Made by a program: the position numbers and the translations under genes. Positions 26,801 to 36,601 of a stretch of DNA of 64,000 nt are shown piece after piece. The stretch covers positions 25,243 through 89,242 of the forward strand of contig JAFTUF010000060.1 in assembly GCA_017466405.1 (NCBI GenBank). Reading direction: 5' to 3'. The first letter of the stretch is position 1, and each line of letters starts with the position of its first letter. This stretch comes from Bacteroidales bacterium (GTDB lineage Bacteria; Bacteroidota; Bacteroidia; Bacteroidales; F082). The notes beneath the pieces are model-generated. The model ran no database searches. It was given only the letters and a program-made list of their open reading frames with translations, and was not told the DNA's origin.

Positions 26801-27026
26801 CCTGAACATGACATTCGACTACAAGATTGGTATGTCGAATCCATGGCCTTTCAAGAGGTTAGGTATCATCATCAGCGGAACACCGGAAGACACCAAGTTT
26901 AGATTCAAGAACAAGAAGAACATAGACCTTGACGAACCTGAAGGCAATAGCGAAGACGTTCACGTGATGGAACAGGCATTAAGGCTGAAGAAAATGATAT
27001 ACGAATCTCTTAATGAAGACCTCTAA
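23808..27026 (+). CDS. AsmA-like protein (AsmA/TamB superfamily, envelope lipid homeostasis)
   Basis: Large protein of 1072 residues with one N-terminal transmembrane helix (about 8-30, LISLGSLLGLILITALIACWLV) and a long repetitive beta-rich region. The N-terminal AsmA domain is seen in FIDCEFEIEQADITLFKSFPKLGLKIDDVVV. The C-terminal AsmA_2-like domain lies at about 820-1010 (MSLTDVGGGLTVKNGVL, then HLYLGFDLHLLEIDI). Such proteins form hydrophobic grooves bridging the inner and outer membrane for phospholipid movement. The C-terminal tail (about 1010-1072) is charged and helical. It follows the small lipoprotein by 2 bp and precedes the MauE-like gene by 3 bp, so all three are likely cotranscribed. 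Confidence 0.88.
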   Translation: MNKALKITLISLGSLLGLILITALIACWLVFTPARLTSIVRNQAPNFIDCEFEIEQADITLFKSFPKLGLKIDDVVVINPMINSPSDTLVYIHECIVSVDIKKFLKEDNIIIDNCRLNGGYANLFTNESGQTNLDIFPPSEPDTIEETSEFNYSIDLALLKFDNISLNYTDLTQGLSADIDGFNMMAKGKMKGNTIVGDVNMALRNIDFQQETDSLMMAVALHDLKMEGEAEMIGDNVNADIALSSSKMFYESGSQTAEFDSFNFRYDGSVNNYDAVKGNMELAVNDMSFIMDKETLLDKADIRMISPINATLSTMNVELGASQLALNNIFIDLIGKVAMPNDDIILDLNINTNTLIVEELIELIPASMREELLDGIDVKGELQLAAEVDGIYNENSMPVVNAELKYNKGMVSMPEMLPYPLTNLNTSIKADIDLNDKSDVYLNYLNAQMSNSSLALSGTIKDVMNKMYCNISLKANADLDELQSFIPEGIIAKGDVSLDVSANVNKHQIDNMDFMKSKIRGEMQWNDMEVVYADSINVDADNLNINFVLPNSASEDLSNSLAAITISGTNLDAKVSDMIVANLRDYNIDAQTSNILDENIPMSVYADYSFSRIEAAMDSMAFFTNNPKGSLAMFMKENSNDASYIAVYNGDSLSFKMGDEMCFETEKLDFNVSADYDDDQESIILQWNPHAGIKLDKAIFSMSDIPTPIYIPSIDFQYDTTGIDIKNSSVVLGNSDFELQGKFTNVDEFFRKEALLKGTLDFTSNFTDVNQIMELFSGMGDTTQVVEEVVVADTIEEEREPFMVPKGIDITLNTNIKRAEAGNMSLTDVGGGLTVKNGVLVMEEMGFTTDAATMMLTAMYKSPRRNHLYLGFDLHLLEIDIAEMIDIIPELDTLVPMLSSFAGKAEFHLSAETYLNSQYEMKVSTLRGATAIHGKDLVILDNNTYKKLGRFLGFKDKEHNKIDNLSVEITAFKNEIDVYPTLITIDKYHAVVGGRHNLNMTFDYKIGMSNPWPFKRLGIIISGTPEDTKFRFKNKKNIDLDEPEGNSEDVHVMEQALRLKKMIYESLNEDL

Positions 27027-27029
27027 GAC

Positions 27030-28088
<1,059 letters not shown>

Positions 28089-28100
<12 letters not shown>

Positions 28101-28162
28101 GAATCGAACTCATGACCTCTTGACTGCCAGTCAAACGCTCTAGCCAACTGAGCTAATGCCCC
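28089..28162 (-). tRNA. tRNA-Ala (anticodon GGC)
   Basis: Folded by eye on the minus strand. The acceptor GGGGCAT pairs with ATGCTCC, the D-stem is GCTC/GAGC, the anticodon stem TTTGA/TCAAG has loop CTGGCAG, and the T-arm is ATGAG-TTCGATT-CTCAT with discriminator A. CCA is not encoded. Its 3' end overlaps the last 12 bp of the convergent MauE-like gene. Confidence 0.95.
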
Positions 28163-28242
28163 ATCATTTTGCGAATGCAAAGATATGATTTTTTTCAATT
28201 GTAATACATTATTTTAAAATAAATTTTTAATTCCTACACTTC

Positions 28243-30672
28243 TCATTTTCCTAAGACTAACCTCAGCTCGAAATATGAGAAATCTTCTCCTAAGACATCA
28301 CGAGCTGCAGTAACGGATGTGTCGCCTGTTTCTTCGTAATATTCTCTTATTATCTCTATATGTTCCTTGCTGACAAAGTCTTCAATATCATAAAAACCGT
28401 TCTTGACGATAGTGCCGACATGTGTCTCTATAGTGCTTCTGGCAAATTCTCTTTCCTTGGCAATCTCGTCTATTGTAAATCCTTCGTCGAGAAGCTCTAA
28501 TGTCTTCATCTCGCTGCGCGATAATTTTATTTCTTTGAGCGAATCTTCGTCGTCGAAGTCCATCTTCTCTAAACCCTGCGACTCCAAAACCATATTGATA
28601 ATATCCGCACCGAAACTCTTGATACGTGTAGCGCCAAGTTTCGAAATCTCCTTCAGTTCTTTTATCGTGACAGGCTTCTTCTCGACAATAGCCGTCAGCA
28701 CGCTCTTAGGCAAGACACGATATTCTTCCACCTCCATCTCGAAAGCTTTCTCATCACGCCATTTCAACAGTTTATCTAACAACGGCTTATCCTTCTTATC
28801 GACAGACTTCGATTTCAGTTTCACAGATTTAAGATTTTCTGCTTCGACTGTCTTCTTGTTTTTTAACTCGAGATATTTCTCTGTGTCGAAGCCTTTTTTC
28901 GTAAGGTTAAGACAAGCCGTCTTGACATATAGTATCTCTTTAATCAAATCGAGGACAGCCTTGACAGAAGTATTGACCGTCTTGTTATCAGTCTCGCTGA
29001 CGCTTTCGTTGATATTTTCTAATTCATTGAGTTTATTGAAGAAATATTCTGAGGCTTTCTTGATTCTCTCTTGAAGGAAAGAAAAATCGGTATTGGTTCT
29101 GTTGATAAAGATAGAGTCAATCTGTCGAGCGAATTTCATCTCCACATCTACAATCTCATCTCTGAATTTCTGACGTCTTGTGCTGATAGTATCGACAGTT
29201 TCTTTCGTGAAGATATTGTCGTTTTCACGAATTACTTTTGCGAGGCGGTTGATCTGTATCTCTAAGTCTTTGAAATTGAAAAGGTCGAGAATCATCTGAT
29301 GAAAGAAGTTCCATTCTTCTTCACGCAGTTTCTCTTCGTTAGGTTCGAGAGACGGAATCTTTTCTACATAATTATTAATAGTATAATCGTTGAACAATAC
29401 GTTTCTCGATAATTTTGTCTGAAGCACGAGACCTTCTAAGGAGGTGCATCGGCTCAACGCCACATAGACCTGTCCATGAGCGAAAGCCATCTCGGCGTTG
29501 AGAATAACTTTATCGAACGTAAGTCCCTGACTCTTATGTATGGTTATTGCCCATGCTGTCTTCAGAGGTATCTGTGTGAAACTACCTATCTCTTTCTCTT
29601 CAATCTCGTTGGTCTCCTCGTTGAGAGTATATTCAAAGTTCTGCCATTTCACAGGTGTCACGTTGATTATTTCCTTGTCGCACTTCACCTTGATGCCGGT
29701 GCTTTTGTCATAATCGACGATCTTTCCTATCTTTCCGTTGTAATATTCTTTCTCTGGCGAAGGGTCGTTCTTCACGAACATGACCTGTGCTCCTACTTTC
29801 AGCTCGAGAGTCTCTTTCGTTGGATATGCGTTCTGAGGAAATATTCCTTCTATCTCAGCCTCGAAAGTCAGCATCTTAGATTTTATCTCCTTCAGTTTCT
29901 CTTCATTAATCTCATCAGCTTGCTGGTTATGTGTCGTCAGGGTTATATAACCCTCGTCGTCATCAGGATTGAAATCTGGTTTGTATCGTGAGTTGAGCAG
30001 ATCGAGGTTTCTGTTATCGAGTTTGTTGTTTCTCACCTGGTTAAGCATCTCGATGAAAGCGGTGTCGCTCTGACGATAGATATGGTCTAGCTCCACGCAG
30101 ATATACGGATTTTTCTGTAGCACGAGGCTGTCGAAGAAAAACACCGACTTATAATAAGGCTGTAGCAGTTCCCATTCATTAGGACGCGCCACAGGAGCGA
30201 GCTGTTGTATGTCGCCTATCATGAGAAGCTGCACTCCGCCGAAAGGCTTGTCGCTACGTCTTACTTTTCTAAGCACGTTATCCACAGCGTCGAGGAGATC
30301 GGCGCGAACCATACTTATCTCATCGATGACGAGGAGGTCGAGACTGCGCATGATTTTCAGCTTCGTCTTGTTGATTTTCTGTGCGCTGAGTCCTGATGCT
30401 GGCAGCGACTTGTTCACCGTTCCGGTATCCGGCACTATAGGCCCGAAAGGAAGTTGGAAAAATGAATGTATAGTGACGCCGCCCGCGTTGATAGCAGCGA
30501 CACCCGTCGGAGCCACGATGACCATCCGCTTATATGTGCTGATGGCAAGGTTGCGGAGGAAGGTGGTCTTACCAGTACCAGCTTTTCCTGTAAGAAAGAT
30601 GTTGACATCGGTGTTCTGAACAAACCTCGTCAACAACTCAATCTTTTCGTTTTTAAATTCTTTAGGTTCCAT
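28243..30672 (-). CDS. Pif1-like superfamily 1 helicase with HRDC-like and HTH domains
   Basis: ATP-dependent DNA helicase of 809 residues. The Walker A motif GKAGTGKT is at residues 29-36, followed by APTGVAAINAGGVTIHSFF (motif Ia, Pif1/RecD type), the Walker B motif LLVIDEISMV, a GDIQQLAP motif III and the C-terminal motif AITIHKSQGLTFDKVILN. After a helical spacer of about 150 residues comes an HRDC-like domain (about 640-710, LLKWRDEKAFEMEVEEYRVL to LGATRIKSFG) and a LuxR/HTH_40-like DNA-binding motif (FTIDEIAKEREFARSTIETHV, about 735-755). This layout recurs in Bacteroidota. Likely roles are processing of G-quadruplexes or stalled forks; these are known for Pif1 relatives and not shown here. 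Confidence 0.92.
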   Translation of the reverse strand: MEPKEFKNEKIELLTRFVQNTDVNIFLTGKAGTGKTTFLRNLAISTYKRMVIVAPTGVAAINAGGVTIHSFFQLPFGPIVPDTGTVNKSLPASGLSAQKINKTKLKIMRSLDLLVIDEISMVRADLLDAVDNVLRKVRRSDKPFGGVQLLMIGDIQQLAPVARPNEWELLQPYYKSVFFFDSLVLQKNPYICVELDHIYRQSDTAFIEMLNQVRNNKLDNRNLDLLNSRYKPDFNPDDDEGYITLTTHNQQADEINEEKLKEIKSKMLTFEAEIEGIFPQNAYPTKETLELKVGAQVMFVKNDPSPEKEYYNGKIGKIVDYDKSTGIKVKCDKEIINVTPVKWQNFEYTLNEETNEIEEKEIGSFTQIPLKTAWAITIHKSQGLTFDKVILNAEMAFAHGQVYVALSRCTSLEGLVLQTKLSRNVLFNDYTINNYVEKIPSLEPNEEKLREEEWNFFHQMILDLFNFKDLEIQINRLAKVIRENDNIFTKETVDTISTRRQKFRDEIVDVEMKFARQIDSIFINRTNTDFSFLQERIKKASEYFFNKLNELENINESVSETDNKTVNTSVKAVLDLIKEILYVKTACLNLTKKGFDTEKYLELKNKKTVEAENLKSVKLKSKSVDKKDKPLLDKLLKWRDEKAFEMEVEEYRVLPKSVLTAIVEKKPVTIKELKEISKLGATRIKSFGADIINMVLESQGLEKMDFDDEDSLKEIKLSRSEMKTLELLDEGFTIDEIAKEREFARSTIETHVGTIVKNGFYDIEDFVSKEHIEIIREYYEETGDTSVTAARDVLGEDFSYFELRLVLGK

Positions 30673-30698
30673 AAGTTTTGATTAAAATTTATAAAATT

Positions 30699-30718
30699 GT
30701 GAATTATGCATTATGAAC
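30699..30718. repeat. Short heptamer array containing the stop codon of the histidine kinase gene
   Basis: GTGAATT-ATGCATT-ATGAACT, same family as 51565-51629 and 63852-63912. The kinase stop codon (30711-30713) lies inside it. Confidence 0.65.
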
Positions 30719-32240
30719 TTTTCTTCATGCTCACTCTGAACGTCGTTCCTTGTCCCACGATAGACGATTTTACGAATATCTTTCCTTTATGATAATCTTC
30801 TATGATGCGTCGTGCTAATGAGAGACCAAGTCCCCAGCCGCGTTTCTTGCTCGTATAACCAGGCTTGAAGATTTCTTTATAAGCTGAACGCTGCATTCCT
30901 TTGCCGGTATCTGTCACATCGATATAAACGTTCTCGGCGTCTTCAGTCATCTCGACGGTCAGGTCGCCGTGGTCTTCCATAGCGTCGAGGGCATTTTTAG
31001 TGAGATTCTCCAACACCCAGCTGAACAGAGCAGCGTCTAATGGTATGACAATCTCGCGATTCGGAATCTTGATGTCGAAGTTGAATTTGTTGTTGGCGAA
31101 ACGACGTTTGAGATAATTCATAGTGTCGTTGACGGCAGCCACCACGTCGTGAGGTTCTAAGGTTGGGATGGAACCGATCTTAGAGAAACGCTCTGTGATG
31201 GTCTTCATCCTGTCGATGTCTTTCTCCATCTCCGTTGTCCCGATGAAAGGAGTGTCTTGTAACTTAAGGAGTTCTATCCAACCCATGAGCGAGGTGAGCG
31301 GCGTTCCAATCTGATGAGCTGTCTCTTTCGCCATGCCAGCCCACACCTGATTCTGCTCCGAACGACGTGCGTAACTGAAGAGAAGATAAGCGACGATGAT
31401 GAAGAAGGTGAAGACGAAAATCTGCACTATAGGGAAGTAACTGACGATACGAAGAAGGTCGGAGCTGCGATAATAGATGTAAGCTTTCTCGCCATCTAAG
31501 TAATTCACTTCTATAGGCATATTCTCGTCACTCATTATCTCGAGCTGTCGTTCTACATAATCGCTGTTGTTCATCATAGAAGCGTCGAGGTTGCCAAAAC
31601 TGAGAATCTCTCTTTGCGACTGGTCGAGGATGATGACAGGGACGCCGGCGGCGTTGTCGGCTACATCGCTAATGAAGAAGTTGAACATATCGTCGAGGAC
31701 GTTACGGAGTTCCGTATAAATAAGCGATTCGTTGTAATAGAGATAAGATTCTTTTCCGTAAATATCAATCTTTATCGGAGGATAAATGCTGAAGTCTTCT
31801 TGCATATCAGCGTCGAAGAACTCTTTACCCTGATGCTTCTTCGGAAGGTTGATGGAGAGCGTGATGTTGTTGTCGCTATCCGTTATGATGACAGGAATGC
31901 TGATATTACTTTGTATGATTTCCAGATAAACGCTAGTGTTTTCGTTCGACGATGCTGCCAGAAAACGACGATACGCCATAGCAAGAAGCTCCACTCTCTT
32001 ACTTTCCTGCGCACTTACCTCATTAAAAAACAGCTCTGTATAATTCATCAACTCCGCATGATTCTGAACTGCCTCAGCCCACATCGTCATCTGTCGCTGC
32101 TCCTGAGCCGCGAACCTCTTCACGAGATTGTTGGTATAATACATCGAGAGACTGACAATCACGACAGCGATAATGGAAAGGGCTATCTTCCACCTTTTCT
32201 TCCTAGCATATAAGTCAACGTTTATTTTCTTGCCTGACAT
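30711..32240 (-). CDS. Membrane-bound sensor histidine kinase
   Basis: The protein is 509 residues long. Two membrane helices (about 17-36 and 270-292) flank a sensor domain of about 230 residues containing AGVPVIILDQSQREILSFGN, which suggests a CACHE-like periplasmic domain. The cytoplasmic part has the H-box in AKETAHQIGTPLTSLMGWIE (the phospho-accepting His followed by Gln-Ile-Gly-Thr-Pro-Leu), the N-box ENLTKNALDAM, the G1 box DVTDTGKGM and the G2 box GLGLSLARRI. No HAMP domain is obvious and no response regulator is adjacent, so the partner and signal are unknown. The C-terminal Lys-Lys-Ser-Ser tail ends within a heptamer repeat. Confidence 0.92.
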   Translation of the reverse strand: MSGKKINVDLYARKKRWKIALSIIAVVIVSLSMYYTNNLVKRFAAQEQRQMTMWAEAVQNHAELMNYTELFFNEVSAQESKRVELLAMAYRRFLAASSNENTSVYLEIIQSNISIPVIITDSDNNITLSINLPKKHQGKEFFDADMQEDFSIYPPIKIDIYGKESYLYYNESLIYTELRNVLDDMFNFFISDVADNAAGVPVIILDQSQREILSFGNLDASMMNNSDYVERQLEIMSDENMPIEVNYLDGEKAYIYYRSSDLLRIVSYFPIVQIFVFTFFIIVAYLLFSYARRSEQNQVWAGMAKETAHQIGTPLTSLMGWIELLKLQDTPFIGTTEMEKDIDRMKTITERFSKIGSIPTLEPHDVVAAVNDTMNYLKRRFANNKFNFDIKIPNREIVIPLDAALFSWVLENLTKNALDAMEDHGDLTVEMTEDAENVYIDVTDTGKGMQRSAYKEIFKPGYTSKKRGWGLGLSLARRIIEDYHKGKIFVKSSIVGQGTTFRVSMKKSS

Positions 32241-32266
32241 AAAATTCTATTCTTCTTATTATTAAT

Positions 32267-32320
32267 GAGACGCAGCAACAACATATTGTTTATTTTCTTC
32301 GGTGTTGTTGATACGTCTCT
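32267..32320. repeat. Dispersed long inverted repeat, copy 6
   Basis: GAGACGCAGCAACAACAT on the left and GTGTTGTTGATACGTCTC on the right. Where other copies have AATTACA/TGTAATT, this one has CAACAAC/GTTGTTG, so the arms changed together. Confidence 0.8.
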
Positions 32321-32420
32321 ACATTGTTACCTTTCTGCAAACTTACGAAAAAAATAATGATTATATATTTAAAAAAAACGTAATTTTACAAACTATTATT
32401 GTAACATAAATATTCAAACT

Positions 32421-34724
32421 ATGAAATATGTATTAGCTTTATTTTTAAGTGCTTGCTTAGCTTTATCATCATACGCTAAGTCAGATGAAGTAGGTCAGAA
32501 TGTAGATGTGAAACATTATGAGATTCATCTCAACGAAATCAATATCTCTGAGAGAACTCTCGACGCCACTACCATAGTGACTCTCACCTCTCTCGCATCT
32601 CTCGACAAGATAGAATTAGAACTCAAAAGCCTTAACGTCACTGCCGTCACAGCAGACAACGCTGCTGTGGAAAGTTTCTCTCAAGACGGCGACATACTCA
32701 CGATAAACCTTACATCTCCACTAGCAGAGAACTCGACAGTATCTTTCACAATAGATTACAGCGGAAGTACTTTCAACGAAAGTTGGGGAGGAATACACTG
32801 GAGCAACGACTACGTCTATAACCTCGGCGTCGGCTTCGACAGTCAGCCTCATAATCTTGGAAAGACATGGTTCCCTTGCGTAGATAACTTCACCGATAAA
32901 GCTTCTTACGATTTGTTCATCACTTATCCTGAAGATATGCTTTCATCATGCGGCGGACTTCTCGAAGAGACAAAAAACAACAACGACGGAACAAAAACCG
33001 ACCACTGGGTTATGAGTCAAGAGATTGCTACATATCTCATCTCTTTCGCTATCGGCGATTTCGTTTTGTGGGAAGACACTTACCAAGGCATCGAACGCGA
33101 CATTCCAATCAACGTCTATGCTAAGTCGAATCAGATAGATAAGGTGGCGACGACATTCGCTAACACTAAAGCCTTCGCCGCTTTCTTCGAAAGTCAGTTC
33201 GGACCTTATCCTTTCAACAGAATATCTTACGTCAGCACTGGTCTCGGCTGCATGGAACACGTCGATAACATAGCTCTCTCTAGTTCTTTGATAACAGGAA
33301 CTACAAATATGAACAGCGACTTCTTCATCTCACACGAGATGTCACACTCATGGTTCGGTAATAAAGTAACTTGCGCTACCGCTGCCGATATGTGGCTCAA
33401 CGAAGGCTTCGCTACTTTCTGTAACAACTACTATTTCACAGAGTTCTACGGCGACGACTTCTATTACGATGTTATGGACGAACTCATCGACGACATCATC
33501 ATGTCGTGCCATACCAAAGAAGGCTGGCTTCCTCTGAACGAACTTCCTCTAGACATCACTTACGGAACGATGGCATACGACAAAGGCGCTGTCGTGGCTC
33601 ACAGTTTGATGAACTATCTCGGAAGAGAGACTTTCAGCGACGCTATGAAATATTATCTCAACAAGTTCAACGCTAAATCCGCATCGTCGGAAGATTTATG
33701 CGAGGCATTGTCGGAAGCGACAGGTTTGAATATGAACGACTTCTTCGAAGCTTGGGTTTATAATCCAGGAAGTCCTGTATATTACGTCCAATATTTCACA
33801 GTGGAACCTAATGGCGATAAATACGATGTTCAAGTTAATATGATTCAAGATCATAGAGGAGCAGATTATATTGGCAACGGAGCTCGTTTTGAGATAAGCT
33901 TCATCGATGAAGACTGGAATATGCATAGCGAGATGGTAAGCTGGGATGGCAAGTCTGGTACAATAACAAAGACATTAGACTTTGAACCTGTTGCAATATT
34001 CTGCGACGTAAACAATAAATTTGCTGATGCCTCTCACGAAGAGACTTTCGTCATTAAACAAAATGGCAGCAAGGACTTTAGCGCTGCTAAATTCAAGGCT
34101 ATAGTGGAAGAAGTCAGCGACTCTACATTGCTGCGTATAGAACATCGCTGGGTGGGACCTACTACCGTCGGCGAGATACCAGAAGGACTGACGATATCAT
34201 CGGATCGTTATTGGACAATACATCGTCTCGATAAAGGCGAGTCTAAGATAAAAGGCGAGTTCCAATATCAAGACGCTGTAAACTACGAAGAAAATCTTAT
34301 CGTCTCTCCAAACGACTCTATAGTTCTTTTATATCGTCCTGACGGCTCGCAACAGTGGCGTTCAATAGATTACGTCTTCCAAGGTCTGAGCAACTACGGA
34401 AGAATGACACTCGACGATGTAATGAGCGGCGACTATGTACTTGGAATGTGGGACGAAGAACACGCTTCAATAATAGAGACAGAATCAGATTCTAACATCA
34501 ATATTTATCCTAATCCTGCAGAAGGGAAGATTAATATTGAATTGAAAAACGACATCAAAGGAAAAGTCACCATCTGTAATCAGTTAGGACAAATTGTTAG
34601 AGAAATGAAAATCAACGATAAAAACATGACGATATATTTTGACGGATTAACATCAGGAATTTATACCGTCAATGTTATGAATAGAAAGAATATCGTTTAT
34701 AGCGAGAAGGTCGTTGTGAAATAA
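32421..34724 (+). CDS. M1 family zinc aminopeptidase with T9SS sorting domain
   Basis: Secreted aminopeptidase of 767 residues. A signal peptide (1-19, LSSYAK) is followed by the N-terminal M1 beta-saddle domain and the gluzincin catalytic domain with HEMSHSWFGN (zinc ligands His305 and His309, catalytic Glu306) and the third ligand Glu328 in WLNEGFATF. The usual exopeptidase GxMEN motif appears as GCMEHVDN, a variant common among Bacteroidota M1 enzymes. A beta-rich segment (about 450-680) precedes a type A T9SS domain (IYPNPAEGK to KVVVK). It probably completes peptide breakdown at the cell surface together with the S8 and DPP-IV enzymes. A GTAATTTTAC sequence about 35-45 bp upstream resembles a degenerate -7 element, also seen before the MlaE gene. 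Confidence 0.93.
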   Translation: MKYVLALFLSACLALSSYAKSDEVGQNVDVKHYEIHLNEINISERTLDATTIVTLTSLASLDKIELELKSLNVTAVTADNAAVESFSQDGDILTINLTSPLAENSTVSFTIDYSGSTFNESWGGIHWSNDYVYNLGVGFDSQPHNLGKTWFPCVDNFTDKASYDLFITYPEDMLSSCGGLLEETKNNNDGTKTDHWVMSQEIATYLISFAIGDFVLWEDTYQGIERDIPINVYAKSNQIDKVATTFANTKAFAAFFESQFGPYPFNRISYVSTGLGCMEHVDNIALSSSLITGTTNMNSDFFISHEMSHSWFGNKVTCATAADMWLNEGFATFCNNYYFTEFYGDDFYYDVMDELIDDIIMSCHTKEGWLPLNELPLDITYGTMAYDKGAVVAHSLMNYLGRETFSDAMKYYLNKFNAKSASSEDLCEALSEATGLNMNDFFEAWVYNPGSPVYYVQYFTVEPNGDKYDVQVNMIQDHRGADYIGNGARFEISFIDEDWNMHSEMVSWDGKSGTITKTLDFEPVAIFCDVNNKFADASHEETFVIKQNGSKDFSAAKFKAIVEEVSDSTLLRIEHRWVGPTTVGEIPEGLTISSDRYWTIHRLDKGESKIKGEFQYQDAVNYEENLIVSPNDSIVLLYRPDGSQQWRSIDYVFQGLSNYGRMTLDDVMSGDYVLGMWDEEHASIIETESDSNINIYPNPAEGKINIELKNDIKGKVTICNQLGQIVREMKINDKNMTIYFDGLTSGIYTVNVMNRKNIVYSEKVVVK

Positions 34725-34739
34725 GAGATGTATCTCATA

Positions 34740-34778
34740 AAAAAACAGGATTCCGTTCGGAACCCTGTTTTTTTTATA
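34740..34778. terminator. Bidirectional terminator between M1 peptidase and rplY
   Basis: AAACAGG-A-TTCC / GGAA-C-CCTGTTT stem with a GTTC loop, followed by a T-run on plus; the A-run on the left serves the minus strand. Confidence 0.9.
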
Positions 34779-34790
34779 AACATCAAAAGA

Positions 34791-35363
34791 TTATTCTTCT
34801 GTTTCTTCTTCAGTTACAGCTGATTTCTTAGCTTTAACGTCGCAAACGATGTTGTTAGCTGCTACCAATGGGGTTACGTTTTCGATGTTGATGTCTTTAA
34901 CTCTGATAGCTTGGTTGACGTTCAATTCTGAGATGTTAACCATAACGATAGCTGGGAGGTCTTTAATCAAACCTTTAACTTTAAGGCGAGGGATTCTCAC
35001 TTTAAGTTTACCACCGCGCATAACGCCTGGTGATGTACCTTCTGTACGGACAGGAAGAGTAACTGTGATAGGTTTTTCTTCTGTTACTTCCAAGAAGTCA
35101 GCGTGGAGAACTTCGTCGCTGATTGGGTGATATTGTACGTCTTGGAGGATTGTGCGATAGACTTGACCATCGATTGTGAAGTCGATGATGTATGTTTCAG
35201 GTGTGAAGAGGATAGTTTTGAAGCTCTTTTCCTCTGTGTAGAAACGTACTTCTCTACCGTTACCGTAAATGATACAAGGAACTAAACCTTGTGCACGCAA
35301 TTTTTTAGCATCTTTTTTCCCTACGTTCTCGCGAAGAGAACCGCTCAATGATACTGAATTCAT
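34791..35363 (-). CDS. rplY: 50S ribosomal protein L25 / general stress protein Ctc
   Basis: Binds 5S rRNA in the large ribosomal subunit. Length of 190 indicates the long CTC-type form with an L25 N-terminal domain (about 1-90, SLSGSLRENVGKKDAKKLRAQGLVPCIIYG) and a C-terminal beta domain (about 95-180). The acidic tail VTEEETEE is common. It follows prs on the same strand with 67 bp between them, an arrangement frequently seen in Bacteroidota, so cotranscription is likely. The gap carries a short palindrome (35403-35421). A shared bidirectional terminator lies downstream. Confidence 0.97.
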   Translation of the reverse strand: MNSVSLSGSLRENVGKKDAKKLRAQGLVPCIIYGNGREVRFYTEEKSFKTILFTPETYIIDFTIDGQVYRTILQDVQYHPISDEVLHADFLEVTEEKPITVTLPVRTEGTSPGVMRGGKLKVRIPRLKVKGLIKDLPAIVMVNISELNVNQAIRVKDINIENVTPLVAANNIVCDVKAKKSAVTEEETEE

Positions 35364-35402
35364 AATTTAATTTTTAAAAAACTGTTAATAATTTATTTAA
35401 GT

Positions 35403-35421
35403 GGGCGTATTCGATACGCCC
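35403..35421. repeat. Short dispersed palindrome, copy 3
   Basis: GGGCGTAT-TCG-ATACGCCC; compared with copy 1, both A-T pairs at position 3 have become G-C. Confidence 0.8.
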
Positions 35422-35430
35422 GTACATTAT

Positions 35431-36366
35431 TTATTTCTTGAATAAGTCGCTCAATGATTCGTAGTTTTCAACGCGTTTGATGACTTCTGCAAAGAGAGGA
35501 GCTGTTGAAAGCACGTGGATCTTGCTGCTTGGGTTTTCAATTGGAATAGTGTCTGTCACGACTACTTCATCGAATACTGAGTTTTCGATTCTTTCCATTG
35601 CTTCGCCTGACAAGATTGGGTGTGTTGCGAAAGCGCGGACGCTGCGAGCACCATTATCTTTTATCAACTTGCCGGCTTTTGTGATTGTACCTGCTGTGTC
35701 GATCATGTCGTCGATGAGGATAACGTCTTTGTCTTTCACGTCACCGATGAGCAACATTTGTTCGATAGCGTTTGGTTTTGAACGTTGTTTGTGGCAGATT
35801 GAGAACACAGTGTTCAACATCTTAGCGTAAGAAGCAGCGCGGCGAGTACCACCTGCGTCTGGAGAAGCTACCATTAAATTAGGTAAGTTAAGGCTTTCGA
35901 TATAAGGGACGAAAATCTTTGAAGCGAAGATGTTATCTACTGGGACGTTGAAGAAACCTTGGATTTGGTCGGCGTGGATGTCCATAGTGATGACACGTGT
36001 TACGCCTGCTGTTGTCAACAAGTCAGCCATCAATTTAGCAGCGATGCTGATACGTGGACGGTCTTTTCTATCTTGGCGTGCGAAACCGAAATAAGGTATT
36101 ACAGCGATAATTCTACGAGCTGAAGCGCGTTTTGCTGCGTCAATCATCAACAACAATTCCATCATATTTTCGGTTGGTGGGAATGTTGATTGGATTAAGA
36201 ATACGTCTCTTCCTCTAATGTTTTCTTCGAAACTAGGTTGGAATTCACCGTCGGAAAAAACTAATACGCTTGATTCTCCGAGAGGTTTGCCATAATACTT
36301 AGCGATTTCATCAGCTAAATAGCGTGTGGCTCTACCTGAAAAAATTGATACTAAAGGCTGTTGCAT
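35431..36366 (-). CDS. prs: Ribose-phosphate pyrophosphokinase
   Basis: Makes PRPP from ribose 5-phosphate and ATP for nucleotide, histidine and tryptophan synthesis. Signature regions are FSDGEFQPSFEENIRGRDVF, the ATP-loop RQDRKDRPRIS, the metal- and substrate-binding MDIHADQIQGFFNVPVDN and the PRPP-binding loop VILIDDMIDTAGTI. Length of 311 is standard for the class I enzyme. It is transcribed away from tRNA-Leu, with back-to-back promoters in the 110-bp gap, and precedes rplY. Confidence 0.98.
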   Translation of the reverse strand: MQQPLVSIFSGRATRYLADEIAKYYGKPLGESSVLVFSDGEFQPSFEENIRGRDVFLIQSTFPPTENMMELLLMIDAAKRASARRIIAVIPYFGFARQDRKDRPRISIAAKLMADLLTTAGVTRVITMDIHADQIQGFFNVPVDNIFASKIFVPYIESLNLPNLMVASPDAGGTRRAASYAKMLNTVFSICHKQRSKPNAIEQMLLIGDVKDKDVILIDDMIDTAGTITKAGKLIKDNGARSVRAFATHPILSGEAMERIENSVFDEVVVTDTIPIENPSSKIHVLSTAPLFAEVIKRVENYESLSDLFKK

Positions 36367-36397
36367 GACATTAATTTATTGGGTTTGAAATTTTTTG

Positions 36398-36430
36398 CAA
36401 AAATAATAAAATTTTTCTTTGCCGTAACAA
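36398..36430 (-). promoter_or_regulatory. Probable promoter of prs-rplY
   Basis: On the minus strand, TTG (36430-36428), a 22-nt spacer and TATTTTTG (36405-36398). It overlaps the -33 region of the divergent tRNA-Leu promoter. Confidence 0.5.
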
Positions 36431-36447
36431 AAAAATTATTACTTTTG
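36418..36447 (+). promoter_or_regulatory. Promoter of tRNA-Leu
   Basis: TTTG (36418-36421), an 18-nt spacer and TACTTTTG (36440-36447), placing transcription start about 20 nt before the tRNA. Confidence 0.65.
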
Positions 36448-36474
36448 CACTCGCAAATGTTCATTGAAACTAAT

Positions 36475-36558
36475 GCCTAGGTGGCGGAATTGGTAGACGC
36501 GTCGGTCTCAAAAACCGATGAGGTAACACTCGTGCCGGTTCGATCCCGGCCCTGGGTA
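36475..36558 (+). tRNA. tRNA-Leu (anticodon CAA)
   Basis: GCCTAGG pairs with CCTGGGT; the first pair is G-U. The anticodon stem TCGGT/ACCGA holds loop CTCAAAA. A long variable arm (class II) and the T-arm GCCGG-TTCGATC-CCGGC are present. Discriminator is A and CCA is not encoded. Confidence 0.95.
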
Positions 36559-36566
36559 CAACAAAG

Positions 36567-36600
36567 GCAGCTTCGTAAACCACGAGGCTGCTTTTTTTTT
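36567..36600 (+). terminator. Terminator of tRNA-Leu
   Basis: GCAGCTTCGT / ACGAGGCTGC (one G-U pair) followed by nine T. Confidence 0.92.
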
Positions 36601-36601
36601 A

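Noticed and set aside
33230-33260. GCMEHVDN in place of GxMEN in the M1 peptidase as an inactivating change
   Set aside because: The Glu is kept and GxMEH forms are common in M1 enzymes of this phylum, as far as I recall.
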